DNA from: Chrysoperla carnea
Taxonomy: Eukaryota; Arthropoda; Insecta; Neuroptera; Chrysopidae
DNA: 64,000 bases
NCBI RefSeq assembly: GCF_905475395.1
Contig: NC_058338.1
Location: 7,330,935 to 7,394,934 of the forward strand
Direction of reading: 5' to 3'
A program made the position numbers and the translations under genes. This document shows, piece by piece, positions 13,745 to 27,000 of this stretch. The notes below the pieces were generated by a model. It saw only the letters and a program-made list of their open reading frames with translations. It was not told the DNA's origin and searched no databases. Every line of letters begins with the position of its first letter. Within the stretch, counting starts at the first letter, position 1.

Positions 13745-13865
13745 ACTCTATATATTATAAATGCGAAAGTAAGCATGTTTGTTTGTTTGTTTGTTACGCT
13801 TTCACGCTAAAACTAGCGAATGGTTTTTAATGAAACTGTACAGCAATATATCTGATATATCAGAA
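13745..13865 (+). repeat. Dispersed-element fragment with TTTG tetranucleotide tract
   Basis: ATAAATGCGAAAGTAAGC, then (TTTG)4, then TTACGCTTTCACGCTAAAACT. This layout is widespread in insect genomes at ends of mobile elements; the class is not resolved here. Confidence 0.5.
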
Positions 13866-13944
13866 TAACACATGAGATATAATTTATAAAGATATATTTA
13901 TAAAAAAATAAAAAAAACATTACATTACCATAAATTACAGATTT

Positions 13945-14075
13945 GAAAATATAGATATCGCTCTTCAATCATCAATACTCTAACTATTGATACTCTAGCT
14001 TATAAATTTGATATATGACCTTCGATGACCTCATAATTAAATTAAAATTTTGTTTTTATATCATCGACAACCTTG
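13945..14075 (+). repeat. Dispersed ~415 bp repeat, short copy
   Basis: Shares ATATCGCTCTTCAATCATC, CTTCGATGA, CTCATAATTAAATTAAAATT and ATATCATCGACAACCTT with 3065-3480 and 15495-15910. Confidence 0.7.
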
Positions 14076-14175
14076 TTAGAGATTTTTATAAAATTTTGTG
14101 ATTTTTTCGATTTATGAATCAAGTACTATAAAACTTACAACTTACGAGTTAGGTATTCTTATAATTTTCTTTTAG

Positions 14176-14926
14176 CAGGGCCGGATTTAAATTTCTGCCG
14201 CCCTGGGGCACTGAAGAAAATGCCGCCCTATAACTGAAATTTTATTTTAATAGTTTTGATATCTTATTTTTTAAGAATTAGAATAACTAATTAATTGCAG
14301 AAAAAAGAACCGGTTCATAACGAGCTGACCATCTGGTTGCAGATAAAGTTTTTAACGCAATTCTTTTTTCAGTATGAGACTGTAAGACTTCCCAGCGATG
14401 CGTCGATGCAGTAAAAAAGTTGTATAAAGTTTGTACTGTATGAAAGAATGAAATCCCTGATACATTATTCGCGTTATCATATGACTGACTTCGACAATCT
14501 GAGAGATCAAGATCAAAAAACTGAAGAACAGATAATACAGCAACTAGCAAATCTTCAGCTTTATGTCCAGAGTTCTCAATAAACATGAGGAAAAAAAATT
14601 TTTGTAATTCTTCAAAAAAAACTATATTAATTTATCAATTTCAGAAAAAAAAAGTATCAAATTTTATTTGTTCAAACCTTTATGGAAATAAATTAATTTT
14701 ATTTTCATAGTTTTCACTTAAATTTAATATATTATAATATACAAAATTTTAATTTGATACATAATGCATAAATTATATTTCTTGAAAGATAAAATCTTTA
14801 TTTAAAAGAATTAGTTAATTATATATTGTATAGAAAATGTTTTCTCACTTTCAAAATTTTGCCGCCCTAGAAAATTTGCCGCCCTGGGCACTAGCCCCGA
14901 AAGCCCCTAGTGTAAATCCAGCACTG
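14176..14926 (-). mobile_element. Non-autonomous hAT element with perfect 8 bp target duplication
   Basis: 751 bp. Left end CAGGGCCGGATTTAAAT, right end (reversed) CAGTGCTGGATTTACAC; subterminal TGCCGCCCTGGGGCAC and its inverse follow at both ends. Target duplication TCTTTTAG at 14168-14175 and 14927-14934, perfect. The element encloses a transposase remnant on the minus strand. Confidence 0.93.
14287..14586 (-). pseudogene. hAT (ZMYM1/DUF4371-like) transposase remnant
   Basis: A 99-codon open frame: NSGHKAEDLLVAVL, DLSDCRSQSYDNANNVSG, YNFFTASTHRWEVLQSH and TLSATRWSARYEPV. These are hallmark pieces of the ZMYM1-like/DUF4371 hAT transposase core. In intact relatives the DNAxNMSG block and the YNFF-STHRWEVL block are separated by tens of residues including an AAHSLNL motif; here they are fused across about 10 residues, so an internal deletion removed that segment while keeping the frame. 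Both N-terminal zinc finger and C-terminal dimerisation parts are missing. It lies inside the TIRs of 14176-14926 and cannot be an active transposase. Confidence 0.85.
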
Positions 14927-15494
14927 TCTTTTAGCGAGCGAAAACTACAACCTATCCGCACTACAATACCTTTTTGGAAAATGTGGAAAAACAAAGAGAA
15001 AAACTGAAAATCCGTACAAAATCTAAAAATAAATTTTATTGTTATAATTTTTTTTATTCCATAAGAAAGATGACCTTGACATCTCTTTTATTAATAATAA
15101 TAAAAGAACATAAACACAATGGGAATGGATTGAAGTGAATCTCTTTCTCATAATATTTTAGTAATTTAAATAACATAAGTAACAGTACTTTTATTTTCTT
15201 CTTTATATGATGAGTTTAGTTTTAATAAACGTTTTTACTTTTTCTATAAAATTGAAGGTTATTTAAATATCTACATCACTTACAATTCTTTTTTTTGTTT
15301 TGTTTGTATGTACATTATTGATGTAATAATATTCGTAATTTACCACAATTAGTTACAGCTATTATTACATATATATTATGTATAAGTTGATCTATTATGT
15401 TTAATAACAATTAAGTCAAAATATACGCATGAATAAATCAAAATATATAGAGCAACCGCATATGATTACTTTGTACCTTTTAAGGTGATTGTAA

Positions 15495-15910
15495 ACCTAC
15501 AGTATGGTAAAAAAGTTTTGGTTTATTGCACAAAACATACATATAAACCAAATACATGCTTTGTAGTCAAGTAAGGAGTTATTTTTGGCTTTACAATACC
15601 ACGCAACCAAAAAAAATATATAATATATTGTGTGCAAGTGATGCTTATAAATTTGATAATATAAGATATCTCTCTTCAATCATCAATAGTCTAACTATAG
15701 GCGTCTCTGTTTATTAAATGATGGATCTTCGATGAACTCATAATTAAATTAATATTTTGTTTTTATATCATCGACAACCTTATATTTTGATGGTATTATT
15801 ATAAACTACAAGATTGTCTAAATATTTTTGATAGTTTTTTATCACGCTCTCTAAATTTTTTGATATAGAAATATCCAATTGAAAAGGATAACCTATATAA
15901 TTCATCATTT
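15495..15910 (+). repeat. Dispersed ~415 bp repeat, copy 2
   Basis: Near full-length relative of 3065-3480, with the same blocks from AAACATACA/AAATACATG through GGATAACCTATAT. Confidence 0.75.
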
Positions 15911-16057
15911 TTTCAACCAACTTTGAACGATAAAATAATAGTAAAAAGCCCGATGACCTAGGAATTTTGAGTGATTTTTGGAAATTTTATTAATCAAAAA
16001 ATGTATTTATAGTTTTATTGAAATCCCTAGTATTTTTCAATCCTTGCATAAGTTCTT

Positions 16058-16225
16058 AAATAAAAACTGGAGAATTCAAGCCTAGTAGTTTACATATATA
16101 GCGACTTTTAGTCGGGACAAATTATTGGAAAGATTTGAGTCGGTCTAAACTTTATTACGTCCCGATTGTTTCAGTTGCTAAATAAACTACTAAACTGGAA
16201 TTTTTTTCTTTTCAGTTTTTATTTA
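16058..16225. mobile_element. Short foldback element, family shared with 52312-52502
   Basis: Ends AAATAAAAACTG and CAGTTTTTATTT; inner pairs TAGTAGTTTA/TAAACTACTA and GTCGGGAC/GTCCCGAT. Same CAGTTTTTATTTAAT end and AGTTTACAT-A-TAGCGAC block as 52312-52502. Confidence 0.65.
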
Positions 16226-16229
16226 ATTT

Positions 16230-18020
16230 TTTATGGAGATGCTGTTCATTAATATTAAATATTTTTGGTTGCCACCATATTCTTAACATACATTTGATTA
16301 TAAACATAATAAATCAGCCTATAAATGGATAATATAACAATATATTTTATATATCACATTCAGTGACGACAAATGAATGTAATTACTGTTGTGCGGGTAC
16401 CTTTCAAAAAATATATATATAATTTTTTTTATTTTTTTTTTATTTATTTATAATTCAGTTTCATGATTTAGTTCCGGTAGATTTACTATAATCAAGATTA
16501 CATGTAAATATTTATTAAATATTTGTAAATATATGTCATTTAATTCTCGTTAAATCATTTTTGGCATCCATAATCTGTAAAATATAGGAACCTACTTCTA
16601 GCCAGTTTGTTGCTTATAAATTTATTTAAACGCGAAGGTTAAATAGAATATTTTGTAATGGATATGGAACGATTTTTTTTGTAAAAAGTATCTAAATAGA
16701 TTAACTGTGTCCCAAAATAAATCCCACGCTAAAATCAATATTAAATTGAACATAATAATCTATAAATAATTAATCAAAATTTTATCATCCTTTTTTGATA
16801 GATTGTTCTGCTCTAATAAAATTCTTTTTAAATAAGAATAAATCAAAACCTTTTTTTTAATAGATAAATAAATTATAATTTGATGACTTTGTTACAAATT
16901 ATAATTGTCAAATATATTACATAACGTTAATTTTATGAGTAAATAAAAATCTATAAAAATAATTTGTTTTGAAAAAACACGTTTGAATTTAGATAAATTG
17001 CTTTTTTTACAAGCAATTCGTTGGGTGCGTAATAGTTTAAGGGCAGAACTGAATCAATCACAACGCTGTCTTCTCATAAAATTTTCAATAAATCATTCGT
17101 TTTATTTAAAATATCAATAATTTTCTAAATATTTACATGTAAATGGTATGATAAATGTCAAGTTGAAATTATTGGAAAATAAAATTAATTAAACTCACAT
17201 TCATTAGAAATTACGAAAATAATTGGCGAATTATTACACAAATAATATTTTTTAATGTAAATTAACGTAATTACTCTTATTTTAATTTCTTAGAAAATAG
17301 TTTAAAATTTCCACAATATAAACCATTCATGTTCATTAATAAAATTATATTAATGAAGTAGTGTGTATCGTGACTATAGAAATACCTGAAATAAAACTCA
17401 TGCACGGTGCAAATACCCACGGCTTCACCAATGTTCACCATTGCTTTGAGAACAAAATTAAACGAGAGTTTCTTTCTTATGAATCTTAATCACAATTAAT
17501 TTTTCATTTTATATTTAAATAAATGAAAATCTACACAAAATGGAGGACACGCATATGAAAATCTTTCAAGATTAAATCTTTTCAACACGCGATGATAAAC
17601 TTTAAAGATTTATTTCTAATCAATATATAAGTTTTATCGAATGTTGGATTAATTAATCTTTGAACTAAATGTACATTTATTTGAACGAAATAATTAAATG
17701 TTGCACTTCATGATAAGTCTCGAAGTAGTATTTAGCAGTCTTTTCAAAACGGCTGAAAAGTTGATAGTTTACTTTCGATGTCGAGATGAATCACTATTTT
17801 CTCTACGAAAATTCATAGTAGGGGACGTGAAAAATTTGGAATTTTAAAATATTCAATAAGAAAATCATTTTTTGTTTAATAGCTTTATATTTGAATCCAA
17901 AAAAAAGTTCTCTTAGATAGAGTTTAAATTTAAAATTTTCGAAGCTTATAAACAAAACAAACATGAAATTCCGCAAATAAAAATTAAAAGCCAATATTTA
18001 TATGATTTCCCTTCTTTTTT
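16230..18020. other. Gene-free stretch upstream of the cuticle exon
   Basis: Very AT-rich, with no exon that supplies the missing start codon. ATGAAATTCCGC at 17963 reads MKFRK and then stops, with no donor, so it is not the first exon. Confidence 0.4.
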
Positions 18021-18026
18021 TTGCAG

Positions 18027-21000
18027 TTAATATCATTATTAGCAGTAGCCGGTTTGACGTGGGCAGATGTTGGTACAGCAGCAAATCAATATTTACCACC
18101 ACAGAAAGGTTACAATTACGATAAACCCATTGTACCATTCCCATCTGGTAATAATCAACAACAAGTACCATATCCAACAACACAACGACCATATCAACCA
18201 CCATATCAACCACCACGACCACAACCACAACCTCAGCCACAACCCACATACAGACCAGCAACACAACCACCTTACCGACCACCACAACCACCAACATACG
18301 GTCCACCAACAACTGGAGGCGGTCATTCTGGAGACGATGTAAGTAATAGAATAGTTTTTGAATCTCTTTTAATTTGACCTCCTTTGCGCTGTTTGTGCGA
18401 GGTCTCATAATTTATTTTTCACTTCAGAAAACGCTTTGACTGTAACAAATTGTTTCTTTTTTTTTGGTTTCGTTTAGCATGATCATCATCATCATGAACC
18501 AGGTATGCCATTCGATTTCAACTATGCTGTGAAAGATGATTATTATGGTAATGATTATTCACATAATGCTGTAAGTGATGGTGATGTAACACGTGGTGAA
18601 TATAGAATTTTATTACCAGATGGTCGTACACAAATTGTTAGATATACAGCTGATTGGAAAAATGGATTCAATGCACAGGTATGTTTAATTCTTATTCAAA
18701 AAATAAAATAAAAATTCTTTAATTTGAAAAAAAAATATCCGAGGGTAGGATCGAACCCTGGTCCTTTGGTCTGTAAATCCATCGCTCAACTAACACAGCC
18801 AGTAAGTGAGCTTTTGTTGTAAAAGAATAAAAGTCTTATTTGCACGTGAAATATATTTTTTAAATCTGTAGTTAGATTGAAAAAATCTGAAGAATCCATA
18901 ATTCGAAAATAGATAAAATTATATGAAGATAGAAAAAATTTCAACCACACATACCATTGTGAGCAAAATGCTCATAACGCGAGTGCTGGCAGGATAATTC
19001 TAGCGAAAGAAAATTATTTACCATTCTTGGTTAACTTCCGTGTATTTTATCAATAAATTCTGAATAGTTTTCAATCTTAAACAAATCCCATCCCAAAATT
19101 AATTTCATCAATGACCAATATTACAAAATCGTAACGTGTATCATATTTTGGCTATGTTTATTTCATTTTTTTTCAATTATTATTAATAAAATAAAACATT
19201 AATCTTAAAAAATATATAATAATAGAATTATTTAAACAATTATATTTTGCAACAAGACATTATTATTATTAAATAATATAATAAAAGAAATGTGTAGTAA
19301 TTGATTTTTTTTATAACAAAAATATTATTCAAATACAAATAATAATAATACTTAAAATTACTTTGTGTTCCACACCCAATTTGTTTATAAAAGAGCTTCA
19401 CATCGAGTAATTTTAATTTAATTCGTGTAGGTCTTCTCTATTTACCATCCAAAACAGATCTGATTAGATTGTTATACAATGATATTCAAAATTAGACACG
19501 TTATGAAGTATAACGTAATAACAAAAAAACATTGAACAAGGCAGTTATTCATGAAACTTTCATTAAACTTGTTTCATTATCCGGAGATACTTACTTCTGG
19601 TGCTCATTTCACTGCGATCAATATGCTAAATGGCAATTTTTTTTCTGCTAGTAGCAGATATAAACTTTAAGCTACTTAAGGATGTATGAGCATGACAACA
19701 ATGTTTGATTTAAAGGCTCAAAATTTGTTTGTAGGTAGTCTTTTAATCAAAGAATATGTGGTTAAAATTTCAGCTTAGGTAACCGTGCAAATTTTTTAGA
19801 AAAAAGTCATTAAAAATCGATATAAAATATATTGGCTCTTATGGAGGAATCTCAAAAAACGACATATTTTGGAAGTTTTTGGTAATTTTCATTTGGAATG
19901 AATGAAAACAAATTTAAAAAAAACTTTTTAATAAGAAAATAAAAAAACTAAGTGTCACCGTCCATATAAGGGATGTAAGAGCAGGGTAGATTAAGGGTTG
20001 AAATTATTTTTATCTTATTTTCAACTTTGATGATGAATTTTGTTATAACTTCATGAATGTAGACGAAAAATAAGAATAAAATTTTTCGATATGTGTCTTG
20101 GTTTTCGAAATATCGAAAGCTAAATAATTAAACAAAATTTTCAATTTTCGATATTTTGAAAATTAAGCCAGATATCGAAAAATTTTATTCTTACTTTTCG
20201 TCTTATATCGTCAAGTAATAATATAAATTTATTATCAAAATTGAAAATATCTATTTTTAAATTTGTGCCCTCACTACCATGCTCATACATCCTTAACCTT
20301 TATTTCGTTTAAGTTTTTATAAATTATACCTCATTACCTAGATAACCTAGATAAGATAACTGATCGTAGAGACCTGAAACTTGGAGGGTGTGGTGATAAA
20401 CGGGGGCAAAATCTGTATGGCACAATGTCATTCCTTGGTCCAATCTACTTAAAATTTTGCACATTCTTTAACAGAATTGGTGGGTATCAAACTAGTAATA
20501 CACATAAAAATTATATAATCCATCTTAATTTTGAATGTCATTGTATACTTGACAAACCCAATCTGTACAGAGTGATGCAGATGACCTATAAACATAAAAG
20601 ATTATTATTTACGTGACCTTCTAGCATCACACATTACATCCCATTTAACACACCACACCGTTCGTTGTTGATACTTCTTCTTCTTTATTGTTTTTATACC
20701 CTGTACATATATAATATATATCCAGGTATATTAAGTTTAGTCCCAAGTTTGCAATGCTTAAAAATATTGATGCCATGAACAAAACTTTGGTGTAGGTGTT
20801 TATAAAATCATCTAATTAGTCCATTTCCGGTTGTCCGTCTGTTCGTCTATCAACATGATAACTCAAAAACGAAAAGAGATATCAAGCTGAAATTTATATA
20901 GTGTACTCAGGACGTAAAAAGTGAGGCTGAGTTCGTAAATGAGCAACATAGGTCAATTGGGTTTTGGGTCTGTAGTACCCATCTTGTAAACCGTTAGAGA

Positions 21001-24000
21001 TAGAACAAAAGTTTAAGTATAAAAAATGTTCCTTATACAATAATAAACAACTTTTTTTTGAAACATTTTTTCGTAAACGTCAACATGTGGGCACAAATTG
21101 GGACAAAACTTTGATATCCATTTTCTCCAAAACTATAAAAGATAGATCGTTATAGATAGCTTCAAGTAGTGGACTTCTGAAACATTCTCGAAAAACAAAA
21201 TAAAAATTCTAGAAATTACTTTCGAAAATTTTCGCAAACCAAATAAATGGCGACTGAAACGCCGGCATAATTGTTTTGGTATTGATATTCGACACTTTCT
21301 ATACCGGGTATTTCAACAATTAACTCATTCAATTGTTTGTTTTTATTTGTATTGTAAAATAATACAACAATCACGAAGTACCCTTTTATAAAAATAAAAA
21401 AACTAGTTACTTTTTTATTCTATTCAAATATTTATTATCATTTAAGTCTTTTAAAACAATTGTTTGATCCGAGACGTAATGTGTTGTCTAATGGGAATAA
21501 CGTGACAAGAAACCCCGTTAAAAATAAATATAGGTACATTTACTGCCTTGAGCCTCCAATTCTTCGAAAACAACCTAGTTTTAAATCAATTTTTTTAGTA
21601 TTAAACTAAATAACAATTTCGATTTAGATCATAAACAAAGTTTTTGTCATTTTCACGATTTTATTTGCATTCGGGTTGCCAAAATATTTTTTTTTTTTTT
21701 TGTAGAAATTTTTATATCTTACCAATCTCTTTCAACTGTGATTAATATTTGGTTTTATTTTTTGTTTCCAAATTCCCGATTTTTGGAAAGTTAGCTATAA
21801 AATGTTCTCAATCAAGCCGGTTCGACCGTTTAGGCGCTACAATGCCACAGACAGACAAACATACAAACCTCACACCCCTTTTTTTAGTTCGGGGGTTAAA
21901 AATAATCTCATATATCTGTTCTACTTAATGGTAAGAATTTCCTGTTCATTTGATAATAGTTTTATCTCAATTTTAAAATTTTCTGTGTAGAAAATTCTAA
22001 CAATTTGTGCAATTCTAAAAATTGTTTTTAAGATAACTCTCATCTGTACTAAATAATTTCGTCCTTCTAGTTTTTAAAAATAATATTTCTACATCACAAG
22101 CATTACACAAGGAACATTCAAAACAATTACATATTATATTATCAAATAGATTTTAATAGACAATTATTATATTTAAAGACACATTTCTTGACTACAATAT
22201 TTTCTAATATACAGTCAAACCTGGATAAGCGACAGTTTAAGGGAGCACAATCTCATTCTTGCTTATGGAGGTTTCTCACTAACCCGAGTTTCTCGCTAAT
22301 TCAGGTACATGGGTAACTTTTCTCTCTTATAGAGGTACGCAACAATAACAAGTCACAGCAAGTACGAATATAGTAAATTGTAGCTATTGTTCCTCCTAAA
22401 TAATATAAATAAATAAAATTCGACTGTCGCTTATAGAGGTATAGATAAGTAGCAGTCTCACTTACGGAGGTCCATGAGGGAAAAACGACTCTCTCTTACA
22501 GAGGTTTCTGTTTCTCGCTAATAGAGGTTTTAGGAGCTTAAAATGACGGGTCCTGGCTATTACTCTCACTTATAGAGTATTCTCACTTATCCAGTTCTCA
22601 CTTATCCAGGTTTGACTGTATCTTACACTGCTGCATTCAAATACAATATTATTATTACAATAAAATAAAATAAAATAAATAAATGCGTCAATTAAATTGT
22701 AAAATTACATTGCAAATAATTGATATTGACAATGATTGAAATCAATTTATATGTATAGATACTTTATTAGAAATCAAATAAAATTAAGAAATCAAAAATA
22801 ATAATATATAAAATAAAATCGATGGCATTTTAATACACATGACATATCAAAGACATTCACAAACATATATAACTACGTTTTATTTCAAATATGCAGAACG
22901 GAAACTTGTTAAAGAAGTTTTTCTTTTTTTAAAACTATTAATTTGCTTAATCATCTCTTAATTTAATCAAATAGCAATTTTATACTGATAGAAATATTAT
23001 ATTTTACTAGAGTGATACCCACCCGCTTCGCTGGGTTTAAAAGTAATGATTGATAAAGATTGCTCTCGCTTATACCTTTTCTATAACACTCGAAATAATG
23101 GTAAAGATTGTATGGTTTTCTATTTTTTTTTTTTAATGTATAACAGTAATTATTCATTGAGTACAACCAACAATTCGATTAGCCAACAGCCGCCATTTAT
23201 TTGGTTTTCGAAAATTATCTAGAAACTTTTTTTGTGTTTTTCCAGAATGTTTCTCAAGACCGTTTAGACCAAAAACTACCTGCAAATTAAGAACTCCATA
23301 TCTTGTATATTTTTAGAGAAAATAGACACCAAAGTTTGCCCTAACTTGCGTCCGCACGGAGTGATTTTCACATGTTTCAGACAAAATTTGTTTATTTTTT
23401 TATATGGAATATTTATATACTCCGATCAATCTGAATACTAATTAGAATTCTTTTTAAACAATAATAATTTTAAAAAACAAAGGTATTTTAATGTGTTATT
23501 AATAATAATTTATTGACTATCAGTTACTTATTGGTTATTAATTAATTGAAGGTAATCGGTTTATAAAATGCAAGATTATCATCTTCATTCTAGTAATTAA
23601 TGTTTAAATATTATTTAAATTTATTTATTCATTATTTGTTTACTTCTATAAGACCATATTTTAATAATAAACATTCTGATAAACATCAAAAATATTAAGT
23701 TTTTTATTTTAAGAAAATTTATAACCAGGAAATTCTTTAGGATATAATAAAATAAATAATCTTGGTAATGTGATTAAAATTTGAGATTCTTACATTTCTA
23801 AACGACCAGTAATATTCTTATCAAACTTTCTCAATTTTTGGACACCCTGTATATTCGATGTCAAAAGTGAATAACTGAATGTTAATATTTTTGAAAGCAG
23901 AGCTTTTTATAAAGAATAAATTTTTTTCGTAAACCCTATAATATAAAAGTTTTCCGCAACTTAGCTAGACACCGTGTATATCCAACTTAGCTAAGCACCT

Positions 24001-27000
24001 TGTATATGTATACATAAAATATATATCTAAGTATTATATACAGTAACATGTCACAAATAGTATACGTATACATGAGTATTTTTTCATTATCTTGCCAATA
24101 GGAAATAATGGAAGTTTAATTTGATGTACTAAGTAAATTAGCTTAATGAGGTTGTGTTTTTATATAAGGACGACACGGTGGAAAAATATTTCTTTATTTA
24201 TCGCAAAGATTCAAAGATTTACCGAAACTATTTACATAAAATCCTTGAAAAAAAACTGATGGGAACAGTAATTATTATTATAAATGTACAGTAATTAATA
24301 AATTGCATTTTTTCCATCTATGTAAAATGCATTAATTATGAAAACCATAAAAAAATTAATCAAAACCATAATAAATTTTAAAAAATAAAATAATAACAAC
24401 TTTCGAAAAAAACTCATGAATAATTTTCGGAAAATATATTAAAAATTGAATCCTATAAATGAAAAAATAGTGAACTCGCCTTTAAGAAATCGTAGAAATT
24501 CAATACCTATAATTTTTTTTCTCTGGAAAATAGTTTCTTCAAATGCCATCACAAGCTCGAAACGTTCAAATATTAGAAAAATCATACCAGGGGAAACACT
24601 CCATTTCAAGAAGTAATTTTTCCTTATTCGTTTTATATATAGATATCTACTTACTTTTTTAGATAAAGCGAAGATAATTCCCTAGATATTATCGCTTTCA
24701 AAATTTCAAAATTTATTATTTTATTCACGCAAGAAAACGTAATTATCTCCGATAAATGTCAGATTATCTTTTTTTTAGATAACTTCTATAAATACATGAA
24801 CATGCAAAGAATGAAGATATTCTTAGGATTCTGTTCCAAAAACAGCTAATTTTTGGTCAAATCAATCTTATACACAGCAGTCACTGTATGAGAGAAAACG
24901 CGAATATATGCCCCCAGGAAGTTTTTATGTTTCAAACTTGGACTCCAGTCGAATGAACTTATATTTTCGCTTAGAAAACCATCACTGACCAGGAGGATTT
25001 CTCTATATTCTATGAACAAAAAATCCTGCTGCACAAACGGTGAAATTTCCAAAACTTTCTAAAAGTTTCTAGGTGAATCATAGAAGCCCACCCGCCCTCG
25101 TAATATATGCAAAGCTCTTGATTTTTGTTACTAAACCAGCTGAATCTTTCTTTAACCTGTCAGCACTCGTGTTATGAGCATTTTGCTCACGTTTGATTTA
25201 AAACATAAAAAAATATATGTTTTATCCTAAATGGTCAAAAGGGTAAAGCAATGGTATCTGTGCGTACTGAACCAGATTAAAGTGGGTACTTTAAACTTGA
25301 TGTATGTAATTTTTATGTACAAATCTTATTAACTTTTATGCTTCAATTAATTATATAAAAATAATTTTATTTTTTTTTTAATAATGATGCGATCGATGCT
25401 TAGACATGTAAGGTCATTGGCGCTTAATTATAAAAAAACGAGAATTATTACATACTTATTAGTATAAAATTAATTTCATTCATCATTTGTCATTGGTGCG
25501 TCTATCAAAAAAAAAATATATTTATATTATCTAAAAATAGAGATTAATGGTAAAAAAAAGAATGAGTAATTTCGCTGCGGTCTGCGTGTAAATTATGACG
25601 GAAGATTTAGATAATCATGAAGTATTTGTAGTTATTCTCAGATTATGAACGTTTCACTAATCTGTATCTAATCAAGGACGTTTTAAACACAGAAGGCGTA
25701 CGGGAAAATTGTTCAAGATCCATTAACCATTCGAATTTATTATCCTATCTTCCATTTTGTACCAAAACTCAAACCTCGAACCTAGACCAATCTACATATA
25801 AACGAAATATCACTAACTCACTGATTCATCACGATGTCTCGAAAACTATTCACCCAATTGTCTTGAAATTAAGCATAGTTAATTATTACATGATGTAGAC
25901 GCTCTTTTAGAATAGATTTTTGGAAATTTAACTCCTAAGGGGGTGAAAAGGTGATGAAAGTTTGTATATAGAAACCCCATGAAAATAATTTTATAGATAA
26001 TTACAAATCTACGGTTGCTAAAATGTCTGCCGTTCCATAAATGTACATGTACAAATGTATTTCTGGACATTCTACCAGAAAGTTAAATGGCCTATTATCC
26101 GGCCCATCACAACTTCATGAGGATATATGCCTTTCAAGATGGTAGTGCCCAATAGACACCCTAACTAGGAATTATAAAGTAGCAAATAAATTTTTCCACT
26201 GCATAAAAATCGGTGTAATCTTGCATTGAATAAATCTTTAAAAATATTTTAATAACTAATCATTAAAATTTATATACGCTTACTGTTTTTTTAACATTTA
26301 AAACAATAAATAATTATGCCTTAAGTAAAATTAATTGATCTTTTATCTATGAATTAATTCTTCTTTAAAGTACACTTAAAATTATTTAACATTTTTAAGG
26401 TGTTTTATAAATATGTACAGTCCTGCACATTAAAACTGAATCAATCTAACATGCATCTTGTAAGTAATTTATGTTAAAATATAAATTCAAATAAATCTGT
26501 TATAAATCTCCTCAGAAACTTTTTCGTTCAATAGACGTTCTCGTTTCTATGGATTAATTAGAGTAATTAGAATCCAAAACAAAAATCCAAATCGAATGAA
26601 TCCAGAATCATTCCGAAACAGCAATTTTAGTACAGGAATTTAGGCAATAGCTCAAAATAAATTTCTGTATGCTATTTGGAAAAAAATCATTTTCTAGGCT
26701 AAATTTGCCCAAAAAAATATAAATTTTTCTGAAGTATCGATAATAATCGTTAATAATAATTTCTTCAGTTGACGCCTCAGAAACTTGTTGCTCGATCGCA
26801 AATTCAATCAGATCTTCATGTCCATGGATTAGGACAATTAAGAAAGACTTTTTAAAAACATAAAAATCTTTGACCTTTTGATAATTATAGATGAATCTCA
26901 CCATAAAATACGTAAAAAACCATACAATTCGAATTTTGTTAGGCTAGTTTTTACTAGAAGTTTATTTCAAAAAGCGCAATTTACACGTATTTTAAAATAG

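Noticed and set aside
13469-13810. 113-codon open frame on the plus strand
   Set aside because: It is created by the (TA)n microsatellite (a run of Tyr-Ile) and AT-rich flanks.
14287-14586. Domesticated transposase gene
   Set aside because: The frame lacks the zinc finger, part of the catalytic core and the dimerisation region, and sits within intact TIRs and a target duplication.
17998-18408. Open frames antisense and in other frames over the proline-rich cuticle exon
   Set aside because: The CCA/CAA-rich repeat keeps several frames open; only the plus frame carries the signal peptide and joins to the RR domain.
18735-18812. Functional tRNA gene
   Set aside because: Box A and B words are present but the T and anticodon stems have several mismatches.
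19380-19430. TATAAAAGAGC box followed by an initiator-like sequence
   Set aside because: It lies inside the last intron of the cuticle gene and no start exon with a usable donor follows it.
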